The position numbers and the translations under genes were made by a program. 64,000 nucleotides of DNA from Marinobacter sp. (lineage in GTDB: Bacteria > Pseudomonadota > Gammaproteobacteria > Pseudomonadales > Oleiphilaceae): positions 62,001-126,000 of the forward strand of contig JACIZI010000005.1 in the NCBI GenBank assembly GCA_014359475.1, read 5' to 3'. Below are positions 12,149 through 21,400 of the stretch, piece by piece. Each line of letters opens with the position of its first letter. Position 1 is the stretch's first letter. The notes under the pieces are model-generated. The model searched no databases and had not been told where the DNA came from. It was given only the letters and a program-made list of their open reading frames with translations.

Positions 12149-12198
12149 CAGCCCTCAAGACTTTCCTGGGCCACTCAACCATTGGAAATAAATGCCTG

Positions 12199-12232
12199 AG
12201 CCTGACGGACTTAAGGCCAATCCTCTCCGCCA
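12199..12232 (+). repeat. possible degenerate end of the miniature element seen at 41054
   Basis: AGCCTGACGGACTTAAGGCC and the following bases match the left end of the 41054-41221 element at roughly four of five positions over about 34 bp. No matching right end was found nearby, so this would be a solo remnant. Confidence 0.35.
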
Positions 12233-12334
12233 GGTCTTCCGAAGGGCCGGCGCTTCAGTGAGCACAACAACCCGGTTCCCGGGCCGGGCTGCAGACAGAA
12301 CAGGCGACGGGGCTTGCTTCTGGACATTACATAT

Positions 12335-12346
12335 ATAGCTAGCTAT
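12335..12346. promoter_or_regulatory. 12-bp palindrome before the EmrA-like gene
   Basis: ATAGCTAGCTAT is a perfect palindrome 34 bp before the start codon of the membrane-fusion gene, in an AT-rich patch of an otherwise GC-rich gap. It may be an operator; no cognate regulator is adjacent upstream. The rest of the 12149-12379 gap shows only the repeat remnant. Confidence 0.3.
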
Positions 12347-12379
12347 CATTGTAGCAAAGAACCCCATCCAGGCAACAAA

Positions 12380-13519
12380 ATGCAAGAAACTTTTGACAAA
12401 GAAACAGAAGCCACGCCCAGGGAGGCCACGAGCCAACCCGGCCGCGCCCCGCCATGGCGACTGTACGGAATGATTCTGGCAGCGCTGATAGTCTTCGGGT
12501 CCGGCGGCTGGTGGCTATGGCAACAGTTTACCCACGTTTTCGTCACGGATGCCCGTGTTGCAGCGGATATCGTTGCCATAAGCAGCCGGGTGCCTGGCTG
12601 GGTAACTGTGGTTGAGGTCATTTCGGGCGATGCCGTTCACAAAGGGGACGTGCTGGTCCGGATCGACGACCGGGAGAGCCGCCTGCGCGCTCAGGAACTT
12701 GACGCGCAACTGGCAGGCGTCGCCCGCCGCCGGGAGGAAATTGAAGCCCGCATCGTGCTCACCGACCATCAGACACAAAGTCGCATTACCGCCAGACAGG
12801 CAGCGGTAAGGGCTGCGGAAGCGGCGCTGGCCGCAACAAAGGCGCAACGTAAGCTGGCGGAAACGGAGAACGCCCGGGCCGAAAAGCTGGCGCCAGGCGG
12901 AGCCATCACCCGCGAGCATCTGGACCAGACGCGGGCGGCACTGGAAACAGCCAGACAACAGGTGTTGAGCGCCCAGGCAGGACTGGAGAGTGCCCGCGCC
13001 GCCGTTGTCGAGGCCGAAGCCGCACGGGAGGAGCTGGGGGTACTCCGGCGCCAGTTGGCAGAGCTCGGTCCGGAAGAACAGCGGCTGCGCGCGCAAAGGG
13101 AACGGGCTGCGCTCGATCTCCGGGACCGCACCATCCTGATGCCATTCAACGGTGTCGTGGACCAGACATTCATCGACGAGGGCGAATACGTCACACCCGG
13201 CCAGCGCCTGCTAATGATTCATGATCCCGAACGGGTGCGCGTCGAGGCGAATGTAAAGGAGACCAACATCCGCTTCTTCCGGCCCGGAAAGATCGTGGCA
13301 ATCACGGTCGATGCCCTGCCGGGACGACGCTTTGAAGGTACTGTCACCCGGGTCGGACAGGCTGCCACCAGCGAGTTCGCACTGCTCCCCAACCCGAATC
13401 CGAGCGGCAACTTCACCAAGATCACCCAACGACTGCCGGTCCGTATTGCCATCCGGCAGGAGGGTGGCGAACTCAAGCCCGGCATGATGGTTGAGGTAGA
13501 GGCCACTACCGGTGACTGA
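12380..13519 (+). CDS. EmrA/HlyD-type membrane fusion protein
   Basis: 379 residues. One N-terminal membrane helix (about 28-50), then the biotinyl-lipoyl half (RVPGWVTVVEVISGDAVHKGDVLVRIDD), a long Ala/Glu/Arg-rich coiled-coil hairpin (about 110-250) and the second half (ILMPFNGVVDQTFIDEGEYV). It would link an inner-membrane transporter to an outer-membrane channel. Its stop overlaps the start of the MFS gene by 8 bp, so they form one translational unit. The ATG at 12380 is preferred to an upstream ATG because the conserved region starts later and AGG lies upstream. Confidence 0.88.
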   Translation: MQETFDKETEATPREATSQPGRAPPWRLYGMILAALIVFGSGGWWLWQQFTHVFVTDARVAADIVAISSRVPGWVTVVEVISGDAVHKGDVLVRIDDRESRLRAQELDAQLAGVARRREEIEARIVLTDHQTQSRITARQAAVRAAEAALAATKAQRKLAETENARAEKLAPGGAITREHLDQTRAALETARQQVLSAQAGLESARAAVVEAEAAREELGVLRRQLAELGPEEQRLRAQRERAALDLRDRTILMPFNGVVDQTFIDEGEYVTPGQRLLMIHDPERVRVEANVKETNIRFFRPGKIVAITVDALPGRRFEGTVTRVGQAATSEFALLPNPNPSGNFTKITQRLPVRIAIRQEGGELKPGMMVEVEATTGD

Positions 13520-15104
13520 AGCGCCGCACCCGGACAGTATCGAGGGACTGTTCGCCCGCTTCGGCCCGGCGTATCGCTGGCTGGTTACGGGAACGGTCAT
13601 GATGGGCACGATCGCCACCATCCTGACCGCGACCATCGTCAATGTGGCCCTGCCCGACATCATGGGTGCCTTCGGTATGGGCCAGGACAAGGCGCAGCTT
13701 CTGTCCACGGGTTTCCTTGCCGCGATGACCGGGACCATGCTGCTGAACGCCTGGATGGTCGATACGCTCGGCCAGCGCTTGACGTTCATGCTGGCGGTAA
13801 CGGTTTTCGTGGTCGCTTCCATCATGGGCGGGCTGGCGCCGGCCGGAGGGGTGCTGATCCTGGCCCGCGTGCTCCAGGGTGCCGCCGCCGGCATCCTGCA
13901 GCCCCTGGCAATGCAGGTGATCTTCCAGGTCTTCCCCCCGGAAAAACGCGGCTCCGCCATGGGCATCTACGGCATCGGCGTGGTTCTGGCTCCGGCACTC
14001 GGCCCCACGCTGGGTGGCATCATGGTGGATAACTTCAGCTGGCGCTATGTGTTCTTCATGGCGGTGCCGTTCTGCGTCATCGGCCTGTTCCTCGCCACCC
14101 TGTTCCTGCCGGGACGGTCAACTTCGGGACCGCCGCGCAAATTTGACTGGATCGGTTTCGCACTGATGACCGTATTCCTCGTGACCCTGCTCAACGGACT
14201 GTCGAATGGACAACGTGATGGCTGGCTCTCCGATTCCATCCTGCGTGACTTCGCCGTCGCCTTTATCTCGGGTACCGGCTTCATCGCCTGGGAGTTGTAC
14301 ACGCCCTCACCCATGCTCAGCCTCAAGCTCTTCACCAACCGGGTCTATGCAGGTGCGTCTATCGTCGCCTTTATCTTCGGGGCCGGGATCTACGGTTCGA
14401 CCTTTCTGATTCCGCTGTTCGTGCAGACAATTCAGGGCTATACCCCAACCCGCTCCGGCCTGCTATTGATGCCGGCGGGGCTGATCCTGGGGCTCGTATT
14501 CCCCATCGCCGGAAGGCTGACCGACAAAACGCCGGCCTATGCAACGGTCATGTTCGGCCTGGTACTCTTCGCATTGTCGTCGTTTCTGATGACCGGCGTG
14601 GATACCGATACGTCCTTCTGGCTGTTTGCCTGGTGGATCATGCTGGGCCGGATCGGACTTGGCTTCATCATGCCCAGCCTGAACGCCGGCGCACTCAAGG
14701 CGCTTCCAATAGCCCAGCTCAGCCAGGGCTCCGGCGCAATCAACTTTGTACGCCAACTCGGCGGAGCGTTTGGTGTCAACCTTCTCTCCATCGCCCTGGA
14801 GCAGCGAACCCAACTCTATGTACACAGCTTGACGGCGGCACAGCACGCCGGCAACAGCACGACCACCGAATTGCTGCGGGATGTGACCGGCCTACTGGCA
14901 CAAGCCGGTGTGCCGGAGGTGATCCGCCAGGCCGGTGCGATGAACTATCTCGGCCAGATGATCTACACCCAGGGCAATATGCTGGGATATCGCGACAGCT
15001 TCTTTATCGTCGGCGCAATCTTTCTGGCCGCCCTTGTGCCGGCGCTGATGATGCGCCGGAGGGGCTACCGGACTGGCGCTACCGGCAGAGCAGATAGCAG
15101 CTAA
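13512..15104 (+). CDS. EmrB/QacA-type MFS drug exporter (DHA2, 14 TM)
   Basis: 530 residues, mostly membrane segments. It starts with GTG, overlapping the fusion-protein stop. Motif-A-like DTLGQR and motif C (GVVLAPALGPTLGG) mark an antiporter of the DHA2 family; the pattern fits 14 helices. With the preceding gene it forms a proton-driven export pair for hydrophobic compounds; an outer-membrane channel is not encoded next to it. The TetR gene at 15156 (convergent) may regulate it or the hydrolase beyond. Confidence 0.9.
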   Translation: MTEAPHPDSIEGLFARFGPAYRWLVTGTVMMGTIATILTATIVNVALPDIMGAFGMGQDKAQLLSTGFLAAMTGTMLLNAWMVDTLGQRLTFMLAVTVFVVASIMGGLAPAGGVLILARVLQGAAAGILQPLAMQVIFQVFPPEKRGSAMGIYGIGVVLAPALGPTLGGIMVDNFSWRYVFFMAVPFCVIGLFLATLFLPGRSTSGPPRKFDWIGFALMTVFLVTLLNGLSNGQRDGWLSDSILRDFAVAFISGTGFIAWELYTPSPMLSLKLFTNRVYAGASIVAFIFGAGIYGSTFLIPLFVQTIQGYTPTRSGLLLMPAGLILGLVFPIAGRLTDKTPAYATVMFGLVLFALSSFLMTGVDTDTSFWLFAWWIMLGRIGLGFIMPSLNAGALKALPIAQLSQGSGAINFVRQLGGAFGVNLLSIALEQRTQLYVHSLTAAQHAGNSTTTELLRDVTGLLAQAGVPEVIRQAGAMNYLGQMIYTQGNMLGYRDSFFIVGAIFLAALVPALMMRRRGYRTGATGRADSS

Positions 15105-15155
15105 AGGATACGCAGGGGCCATTGGGAGCGGAGGAGAGCCATGCTGTCCTGCACA

Positions 15156-15788
15156 CTATCCATCTGCATTAGCGACAGATTTAGCACTTTTATCGACCAC
15201 ACCGTCGATAGTGACCTGCCAGATAAAATCGCCGATGTCGTTGAGTGAATGATCACCCTTCGGGTCGAACCAGGTTGCAACCCAGTTGAGCGCCCCAAGG
15301 CCGATCAGGCGAAGCAGGCGGCCATCCACATTCTTTCTTACCACGCCTTGCTGAATCATTGTTCCGAGGATGTCAACCCAACGGGACTCATACTGGTCAC
15401 GCAGTTTGATAATTTCATCGCGAGCCTCCGGGCCCAGCGCCCGCCACTCAAAGAGCAGCACGTATACCGTGTCAGAGTCTACCAACAGGGACCGCAGGTG
15501 TGCGTTGATGCAAAGGCGTAACCTCTCCACCGGGTCATCCGAACTGTGGTACGCCCGTTCGACCTCTGCAGTAACCAGATCGACTCCCCGGCGCATCAGC
15601 TCGACAAGGAGCGCTTCCTTGGTGCTGTACCGATAATACAGGCTCCCGGGCAGCATATTACACGCCTCGGCAATTTCCTTGAGCGAGGTCCTTTCGAAAC
15701 CTTTCTTACGAAAAAGCCGGGCTGCGTTAGACAAAACATTGTCCTGATCGCCCGTCTTGCCTGCAGGAGGGATCTGTCTGTTAACCAT
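15156..15788 (-). CDS. TetR/AcrR family regulator
   Basis: 210 residues with an N-terminal HTH (LKEIAEACNMLPGSLYYRYS, about 38-57) and a C-terminal domain of the type found in regulators of acyl-CoA/hydrocarbon catabolism (VLLFEWRALGPEARDEI). A strong ribosome site (GAGGAGAAG) precedes the ATG. It is divergent from the alpha/beta hydrolase gene; tandem 21-bp repeats lie 50 bp upstream of its start and could be its operator. Confidence 0.88.
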   Translation of the reverse strand: MVNRQIPPAGKTGDQDNVLSNAARLFRKKGFERTSLKEIAEACNMLPGSLYYRYSTKEALLVELMRRGVDLVTAEVERAYHSSDDPVERLRLCINAHLRSLLVDSDTVYVLLFEWRALGPEARDEIIKLRDQYESRWVDILGTMIQQGVVRKNVDGRLLRLIGLGALNWVATWFDPKGDHSLNDIGDFIWQVTIDGVVDKSAKSVANADG

Positions 15789-15838
15789 GGCTCCAACTTC
15801 TCCTCAGAAAGCCAGTACATTATTTATAAGAGCGGCCA

Positions 15839-15880
15839 ACACCTGGCTCCTTGCGTTATACACCTGACTCCTTGCGTTAT
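15839..15880. promoter_or_regulatory. two tandem 21-bp direct repeats between TetR gene and hydrolase gene
   Basis: Units 15839-15859 and 15860-15880 differ at one base; each contains CTCCTTGCGTTAT. A 21-bp period equals two helical turns, so proteins bound to both would sit on the same DNA face. The position in a divergent regulator/enzyme gap suggests an operator. The remainder of 15789-16002 shows no clear promoter pair. Confidence 0.5.
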
Positions 15881-15989
15881 AGTGTACGCTATTATGCCGG
15901 CAGCCTGCCATTCTCTCTCAACACAGCCTTGACTTTCAGTTAGTTAACCAAACAAAATCCAGCCACAACGTTATTCGGAGGAAAGTGGC

Positions 15990-16022
15990 ATGGCAATGAA
16001 TTATGAAAAACAACAAGGATAA
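15990..16022 (+). CDS. 10-codon leader ORF overlapping the hydrolase start
   Basis: ATG at 15990 is placed 8 bp after the only good ribosome site (GGAGG, 15978-15982) and encodes MAMNYEKQQG followed by TAA at 16020-16022. It overlaps, in another frame, the hydrolase ATG at 16003, which has no ribosome site of its own. This suggests translational coupling or a leader peptide. It may equally be chance. Confidence 0.4.
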   Translation: MAMNYEKQQG

Positions 16023-16893
16023 ACCCGATTGCAGCAGCTTTAAGGCTCCGGATGGCCAGGAAATTGCTCTGTGGCGCTGGCCGCAATCCCCCGGGCGCCT
16101 CACGCTGCACTGGGCGCATGCCACCGGCTACCACGGCCAGTTGTACCGACCCCTTCTTGACGACCTCTCTGCGGACTGCAATGTCCTTGCCTGGGACATG
16201 AGAGGGCACGGAGCCAGTGCCGGTGCAGCGGACGTTTCGACATTCCGGGGCTGGGAGACCTACTATCGGGACATGGTCGCTCTGCTGGATCATCTGGATG
16301 AGCCGATCTGGCTCGCCGGCCATTCCATTGGTGCCACTACCAGCATCATGGCCGCAGCGAGACGGCCAGCAAAAGTGCTGGGCCTGATTCTGGCAGAACC
16401 CGTGATCATGGACCCCTGGCAAGGCCTGAAGTTATGGCTGGCCAAGCTGCTACGTCAGTCGCACCGCTTGCCTATAGCAACCGGAGCAGCACGTCGGCGC
16501 GAGGTATTCGAATCATACGAGGCTGCCCTGGATAATTACCGCGGCCGCGGCGGCTTCAGGACCTGGCCCGAAGCATGGCTTGAAGCCTATGTGCAATACG
16601 CCTTCGTACCGCAGGGCGACCATATTCGTCTGGCCTGCTCACCGGAGTGGGAGAGCATCACCTTTGCCCATACCGAGCACAACCCCTGGCGTGGCATTCG
16701 TCAGTTGCAATGTCCGGTTGTCGCATTAGCGGCAGAACGAGCTTCAACCTTCTCGCCGGCGGCGCAAAAACGCATGCAAACCCTGCTGCCGTCCGCCCGG
16801 ATAGACATGCTTGCCGGCACAACGCACTTTCTGCCCATGGAGCAGGCAGATACGGTGCGCGGTGTCATTCTCAGGACCACGTCACTCAGATAG
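16003..16893 (+). CDS. alpha/beta hydrolase
   Basis: 296 residues, cytosolic. Oxyanion-type HATGYHGQLYRPL near residue 38, WDMRGHGAS at about 65, nucleophile elbow GHSIGA (Ser about 107) and a C-terminal catalytic His (GTTHFLPME), so the triad looks complete. It could be an esterase or lipase acting on esters of alkanols or fatty acids, given the adjacent alkane cluster; no closer assignment is possible. A stop codon immediately upstream in frame fixes the ATG at 16003 despite the distant ribosome site (see the overlapping leader ORF). Confidence 0.8.
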   Translation: MKNNKDKPDCSSFKAPDGQEIALWRWPQSPGRLTLHWAHATGYHGQLYRPLLDDLSADCNVLAWDMRGHGASAGAADVSTFRGWETYYRDMVALLDHLDEPIWLAGHSIGATTSIMAAARRPAKVLGLILAEPVIMDPWQGLKLWLAKLLRQSHRLPIATGAARRREVFESYEAALDNYRGRGGFRTWPEAWLEAYVQYAFVPQGDHIRLACSPEWESITFAHTEHNPWRGIRQLQCPVVALAAERASTFSPAAQKRMQTLLPSARIDMLAGTTHFLPMEQADTVRGVILRTTSLR

Positions 16894-17024
16894 CAGAAAA
16901 AGCCGGCCACTTAAGCCTCCCTCCGGCCCGGGTAACAGCAGTCACAAACTGAAGCCCTTTATAACCGGGCACTTCAACTGCCGCTATTTTATCGACAGCG
17001 CCACTGCACGTGATTGTACCGACA

Positions 17025-17038
17025 TTGACCCACGTCAA
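17025..17038. promoter_or_regulatory. FNR/ANR-like box upstream of aupA
   Basis: TTGACCCACGTCAA is a perfect TTGAC-N4-GTCAA palindrome, fitting the ANR/DNR/FNR consensus (TTGAY-N4-RTCAA). It sits about 118 bp before the aupA ATG. A -10-like TATACT (17070-17075) lies downstream with no matching -35, as expected for an activated promoter, though the spacing (about -50) is not the classical -41.5. Confidence 0.4.
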
Positions 17039-17117
17039 AAGGGCCAAAGTCCTGAAAAGACAAATCGTGTATACTTCTGCTTTGAACAGACGTGGCACCT
17101 TTCCGGGAAGCACCGGC

Positions 17118-17125
17118 AAAAATAA
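17118..17125 (+). promoter_or_regulatory. AAnAAnAA (Hfq/Crc-type) motif in the aupA leader
   Basis: AAAAATAA lies 12 bp before the GGAG ribosome site of aupA. AAnAAnAA motifs near ribosome sites are the known targets of Hfq-Crc repression in Pseudomonas. The motif is short and the leader A-rich, so chance is possible. Confidence 0.35.
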
Positions 17126-17148
17126 ATAATAGATAATGGAGTCTAACA

Positions 17149-18486
17149 ATGATAACTACACCCCGGTTTTCAGTACGGGCGATATCTCTTGCAGTTGCAA
17201 CGTTTTCCGCAGGATTCTCTCTTTCCACTCAGGCCAGCATGGGCAACATCGGCACCACCTACGGGGTAATGGCGGTCGACGTGGCCACCGCGCAATCCCT
17301 GTCCATGTTCAATGATCAGGTATCTGCCACCTACTATAACCCGGCTTATCTGACAAAAGACTCCCGAGGGGAACTGACCGTTGGCCTGCTTCATGCGGAG
17401 CAGGAACTGAGAGCGGATGGCCCCCTGCGGGATGGCGATGTACTCGCCGACTCGCCGAGCCAGCATGTGCTGATCGGCATGAAAACAAATCTTACATCCT
17501 TGACCCGCTTTAAGCACCCCATCTACTTCGGCTTCATCGCGGGAGTGGAGAAGTATGGCAAGGAACTGCTGGCCTTCAGTTCAAACACATCGGAAAGCGG
17601 CCAGTTCATGGAGTATGGCAAGGAACCCCTGTTCCTCAACATCGGTGGTGCCACCAACATCTGGCGAGGCATTGATGCCGGCATCTCGGCAAGGGTCACC
17701 CTCGAAGCCACGGCCGAGCTCGATGCGATATCGAACCTGGCCGGTGAGACAAGGCGTGAGCGCCTGTCAGTCAATGCCGAACCCACTGTAAAGTCGATTA
17801 TCAGTACCTCCATCGACTGGGGCAAAACCTTTTGTGCTGAAAGCGGCTGCTGGTTGAGCGGCTGGGAAACGGCCCTGGCTTACCGCGCAAAATCGTCGGC
17901 TTCCACCAGTGTCGACGCAAACGTCATTGTCGACCAGACGATTCCCGACCCGGGGCTTGCGCTTGCGGTCACCACGATCGACTCCTTTCAGCCGGAAACC
18001 TGGGTCATTGGTACCCAGTATCAGGGTGACGGCTGGCGTATCGGGGGCAGCATAGAACAACAGAACTGGTCAGAACTGGAAGATGAATTTGCCGGCGACA
18101 CCATCAAGGATCAGAACCGCCTCTCCCCTGCTGCCCGCATGCAGTTTGACGACACCCTGATTCCCCGTCTCGGTGGCGAGTTTATGCTGAACGATAACTT
18201 CAGTTTGCGTGCCGGCGTCGCCTATGAAGAATCCCCTCTGAAAACCACCCGAAACCCGGAAATCAACTACCTGGACACAGACAAGATTTCTGTCGGGCTT
18301 GGCTTAAGTGCCACATTCAACCGCACCCGTCTGCTGGCCTACCCCGCTCGCGTGGATTTTGGTTACCAGTACCAGATGCTGCAAGAGCGTGACTTCACCA
18401 TTGTCGACTTTGATGGCAACGAAGAAGAGGTTACTGCAGACGGCGATGTTCACGTGTTCAGCGGTTCGGTCACGCTGAAATTCTGA
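17149..18486 (+). CDS. aupA: FadL-like outer membrane protein, AupA-like alkane transporter
   Basis: 445 residues: a signal peptide (about 1-30, ending TQAS), then a FadL-style N-terminus (MFNDQVSATYYNPAYL, the NPA motif of hydrophobic-substrate channels) and a beta-barrel ending in KF. FadL-family proteins pass hydrophobic molecules across the outer membrane by lateral diffusion. The neighbouring large lipoprotein and the alkane genes strongly recall aupA-aupB of Marinobacter hydrocarbonoclasticus, which are needed for alkane uptake. It is co-directional with aupB (11 bp gap). GGAG precedes the ATG. Confidence 0.72.
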   Translation: MITTPRFSVRAISLAVATFSAGFSLSTQASMGNIGTTYGVMAVDVATAQSLSMFNDQVSATYYNPAYLTKDSRGELTVGLLHAEQELRADGPLRDGDVLADSPSQHVLIGMKTNLTSLTRFKHPIYFGFIAGVEKYGKELLAFSSNTSESGQFMEYGKEPLFLNIGGATNIWRGIDAGISARVTLEATAELDAISNLAGETRRERLSVNAEPTVKSIISTSIDWGKTFCAESGCWLSGWETALAYRAKSSASTSVDANVIVDQTIPDPGLALAVTTIDSFQPETWVIGTQYQGDGWRIGGSIEQQNWSELEDEFAGDTIKDQNRLSPAARMQFDDTLIPRLGGEFMLNDNFSLRAGVAYEESPLKTTRNPEINYLDTDKISVGLGLSATFNRTRLLAYPARVDFGYQYQMLQERDFTIVDFDGNEEEVTADGDVHVFSGSVTLKF

Positions 18487-18497
18487 AGAGGTGCGGC

Positions 18498-21400
18498 ATG
18501 AAAAAAACTACTATTGCATTGATTGTCACCACAGCACTCGCGGGCTGCGGGGGTAGCGGCGACAAGCAGACCGTTACCCGGGCTCCGACACCCGGATCTC
18601 TGACATTTACCTATCCGGCTGATAGCACGCCCCCGGGCGGCGATCAGCCCGGTGTCACGTCCACCGTTCCCACAACGGCACCGGTTTTCCTGCGCTTCAA
18701 CAAGTCCATCGATACACCGCTGACTGACCTTCCCGATGCTCTGACCCTGAAGGATGCCACCGGGAATGAGGTTACCCTCACCGACGTGATGTTCACTGGT
18801 GAAGACAAGATGGGGCTGGCGGCAAAGCCGGACACGGCGCTTGCGCCGGGAACCAGCTACACCCTGACCGCAGAGGGCCTTGAGGTTGGCGGCACACCGG
18901 TGTCACTGACCGCGGATGGCATTAGATTCAGGACAGCACCGGCCACATCCGGCCCGATCGTGAGCCAGACCGAAGGTACCGGATTTGAACTGGCGCGGAC
19001 CATTCCGGACGGAGGGAGCGACTACCCCGTCACGGATTTCACGACATTCCGGCTTCAGTTTACCGAGCCCGTCGACCCGCAATCGGTGGTTTACGGCGAC
19101 ACCATCCGCCTGACGGACCAGGCCGGTGAACCGGTGAATGCCGAAGTGTACGTCAAGGGCCACCGGGTCACGGTGGATCCGGAAGGCTACCTGGATCCGG
19201 CCCAGACCTATAACCTGACCGTGACTGGCGGCATCAAAAGCGCTCTGCTTGATGATGCCCTGTCGGAAGATCACACACTGACCTTCAACCCGGTCGACTC
19301 CCGCTCTCCGACGGGCAAGCGCCAGATCATGGCTCAGGTAGCTGAAAGCATACCGGGCCAATTGCCACTGACCGGTGCCGATTACAACTCGGTAAACCTG
19401 AGCTCCCTTCTTCTGGGCCCGAACAACCCGACCAGTGTCACCGGCACCGTGTTCGCGGAGCTGGGTTTTATTCCCAGGTTTGAAGCGGCCGGCCAGAGCA
19501 TTCCCCTGAGGATCGACCGGGGCACCTTGCTCACCGGAAGCTCCGTGGTCGTCAAGGTCGCCGGCGCCGTGCCGGCCGGGTTCGAATCCGAAGCCGTCGA
19601 GGTTCGCTTTCTCTCGGATGCCAATGGTTTCCTGATGCCCAACCCCTATACCGATGCAGTGGATGCACCCCGGGTGCTCGAGCTCTACATCGATATGGCC
19701 CTGAATACCGGGAACACGGTTGCCAACGGCGCCCTTGGCCAACAGCTCATGCACGTGCAGCTCGTGGGCACCGCCATCGTCGAGGACGGCAAGCTGAGCA
19801 TCGAAGCCGTTGGCGTTATTGAGCCGGACGTGATGGGCATTGACACGGCCTCAGGCCTGATCTCCTTCAAGCTGAACGGCTTCCGCAACGTCGAAGATGC
19901 CCCGCTGCAGGCCGACTTCGCGGACACCGAAGCGCCCTTCATCAAGAGCTGGGTGCCCGGCGATGATAACCAGGACAAGCTTCGCCCCGGTGACAATCTG
20001 GTGGTTTACTTCAACGAACCGCTGCTCCCTTCATCCATCAATTCCGGCAACATTCAGCTGAAAAAAGGCGGGAACCCGATTGATGTGAACCTGGAGGCCG
20101 ATGGCGGCAGTGTGGTGATTCGCCCGGTGGAACCATTGGAGCATGGCGCAGACTACGTTCTCAGGCTCAATCCCGATGGTGCCTCATCGCAAAACGGGTC
20201 CGGTTTGCGGGATCTGGCCGGCAATACCTTTGCCAGCCAGGTTGACCTGCCGTTCCAACTCAGCCCGACCGAACCGGGCACGCCAACGGGCCAGTCACCG
20301 CTTGCCCTGATAACCCACCCGGGGTTCCCCTGTGCCAAAGATATTACCGATACGAATGTCAGTAATGGTAACCAGGGACGTTGTACCGGGGGCAAAGACG
20401 ATGACGACCTGCTACCCATTGGTCAACTCGAAACCGACAAACCTATCGTCGTCCGTTTCTCCCAGAACATGAACCCGGAAACCATCGTCCCCGGCAGCAC
20501 TCTGACGGTTGAAAGGCAAACGGATAGTGGCTCATGGGAAGAAATTGCGACCTCCGAATACACCCTCACCACCGAGCCACGGTCCGTGACCATTACGCCC
20601 CTGGTTCCGTGGGAGACAGGCAGCCTCTACCGCTATACGCTGAATGCCGCCAATGATGACAACTCAGTGATAAAGTCAACTGCGGGGCTGCCCCTGCAAG
20701 CCGTGCTGCTCACCCAGGGTAAATGGGATGCAGCCCACAGAACCGAGGGCGGCACGGCGCTGGTGAATTACTTCACCGGCATCGAGAAGAAGAATGCCAC
20801 CTACCTGCCGCTGAGAAACCTGCCGGCGGCCGATGCCAATGCGGATCTGGACTATACAAAAGGTCTTGAGGCCGGCTCTCAAGGAGGAGAAGTCGTTGCT
20901 AACGCGGTAGGCCTGTCCTCTACTGGCGTCGATCCACTGAATGAGGGCGAAGATTCTCTTGTAACGGACGCGCGCATTGGTTGTAAGGTCGGAACAGACT
21001 GTCCGCGCGACAAGTTCATTTATCTGACAGCCATGCTTGATGTCTTTATAGCAGGAACACCGGATGACCAGGGGCGGATACCGGTAGATATTTTGCCCTC
21101 TGTGTTAGCTACCACATCCAGCGATGTGTGGGTCAAAATAAATACGGCATTACTGGATGCGTTTGCAAACATTGGACTCGCAGACGTGGGCATTGAGCCC
21201 GACGAAAATATCCCGACCGGCCCGCTAACGCTGCGCATAAGGTACTCAAAGGATGCCGATGGCAATGTCGAACCAGTGCCCGGGTCCCTGTATACAAATG
21301 AAAATGGTAACCTTACCTTCGAGACTACTCTGGACCTGTATCTGGATGCGCCTTATCTCAACCCAAGCATTGGCCCAGCCGATCTTGACCATAACCTGCG

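Noticed and set aside
17090-17110. Possible sigma54 promoter (TGGCAC) upstream of aupA
   Set aside because: The -12 element (TTGCW) is missing at the right spacing; only the -24 half matches.
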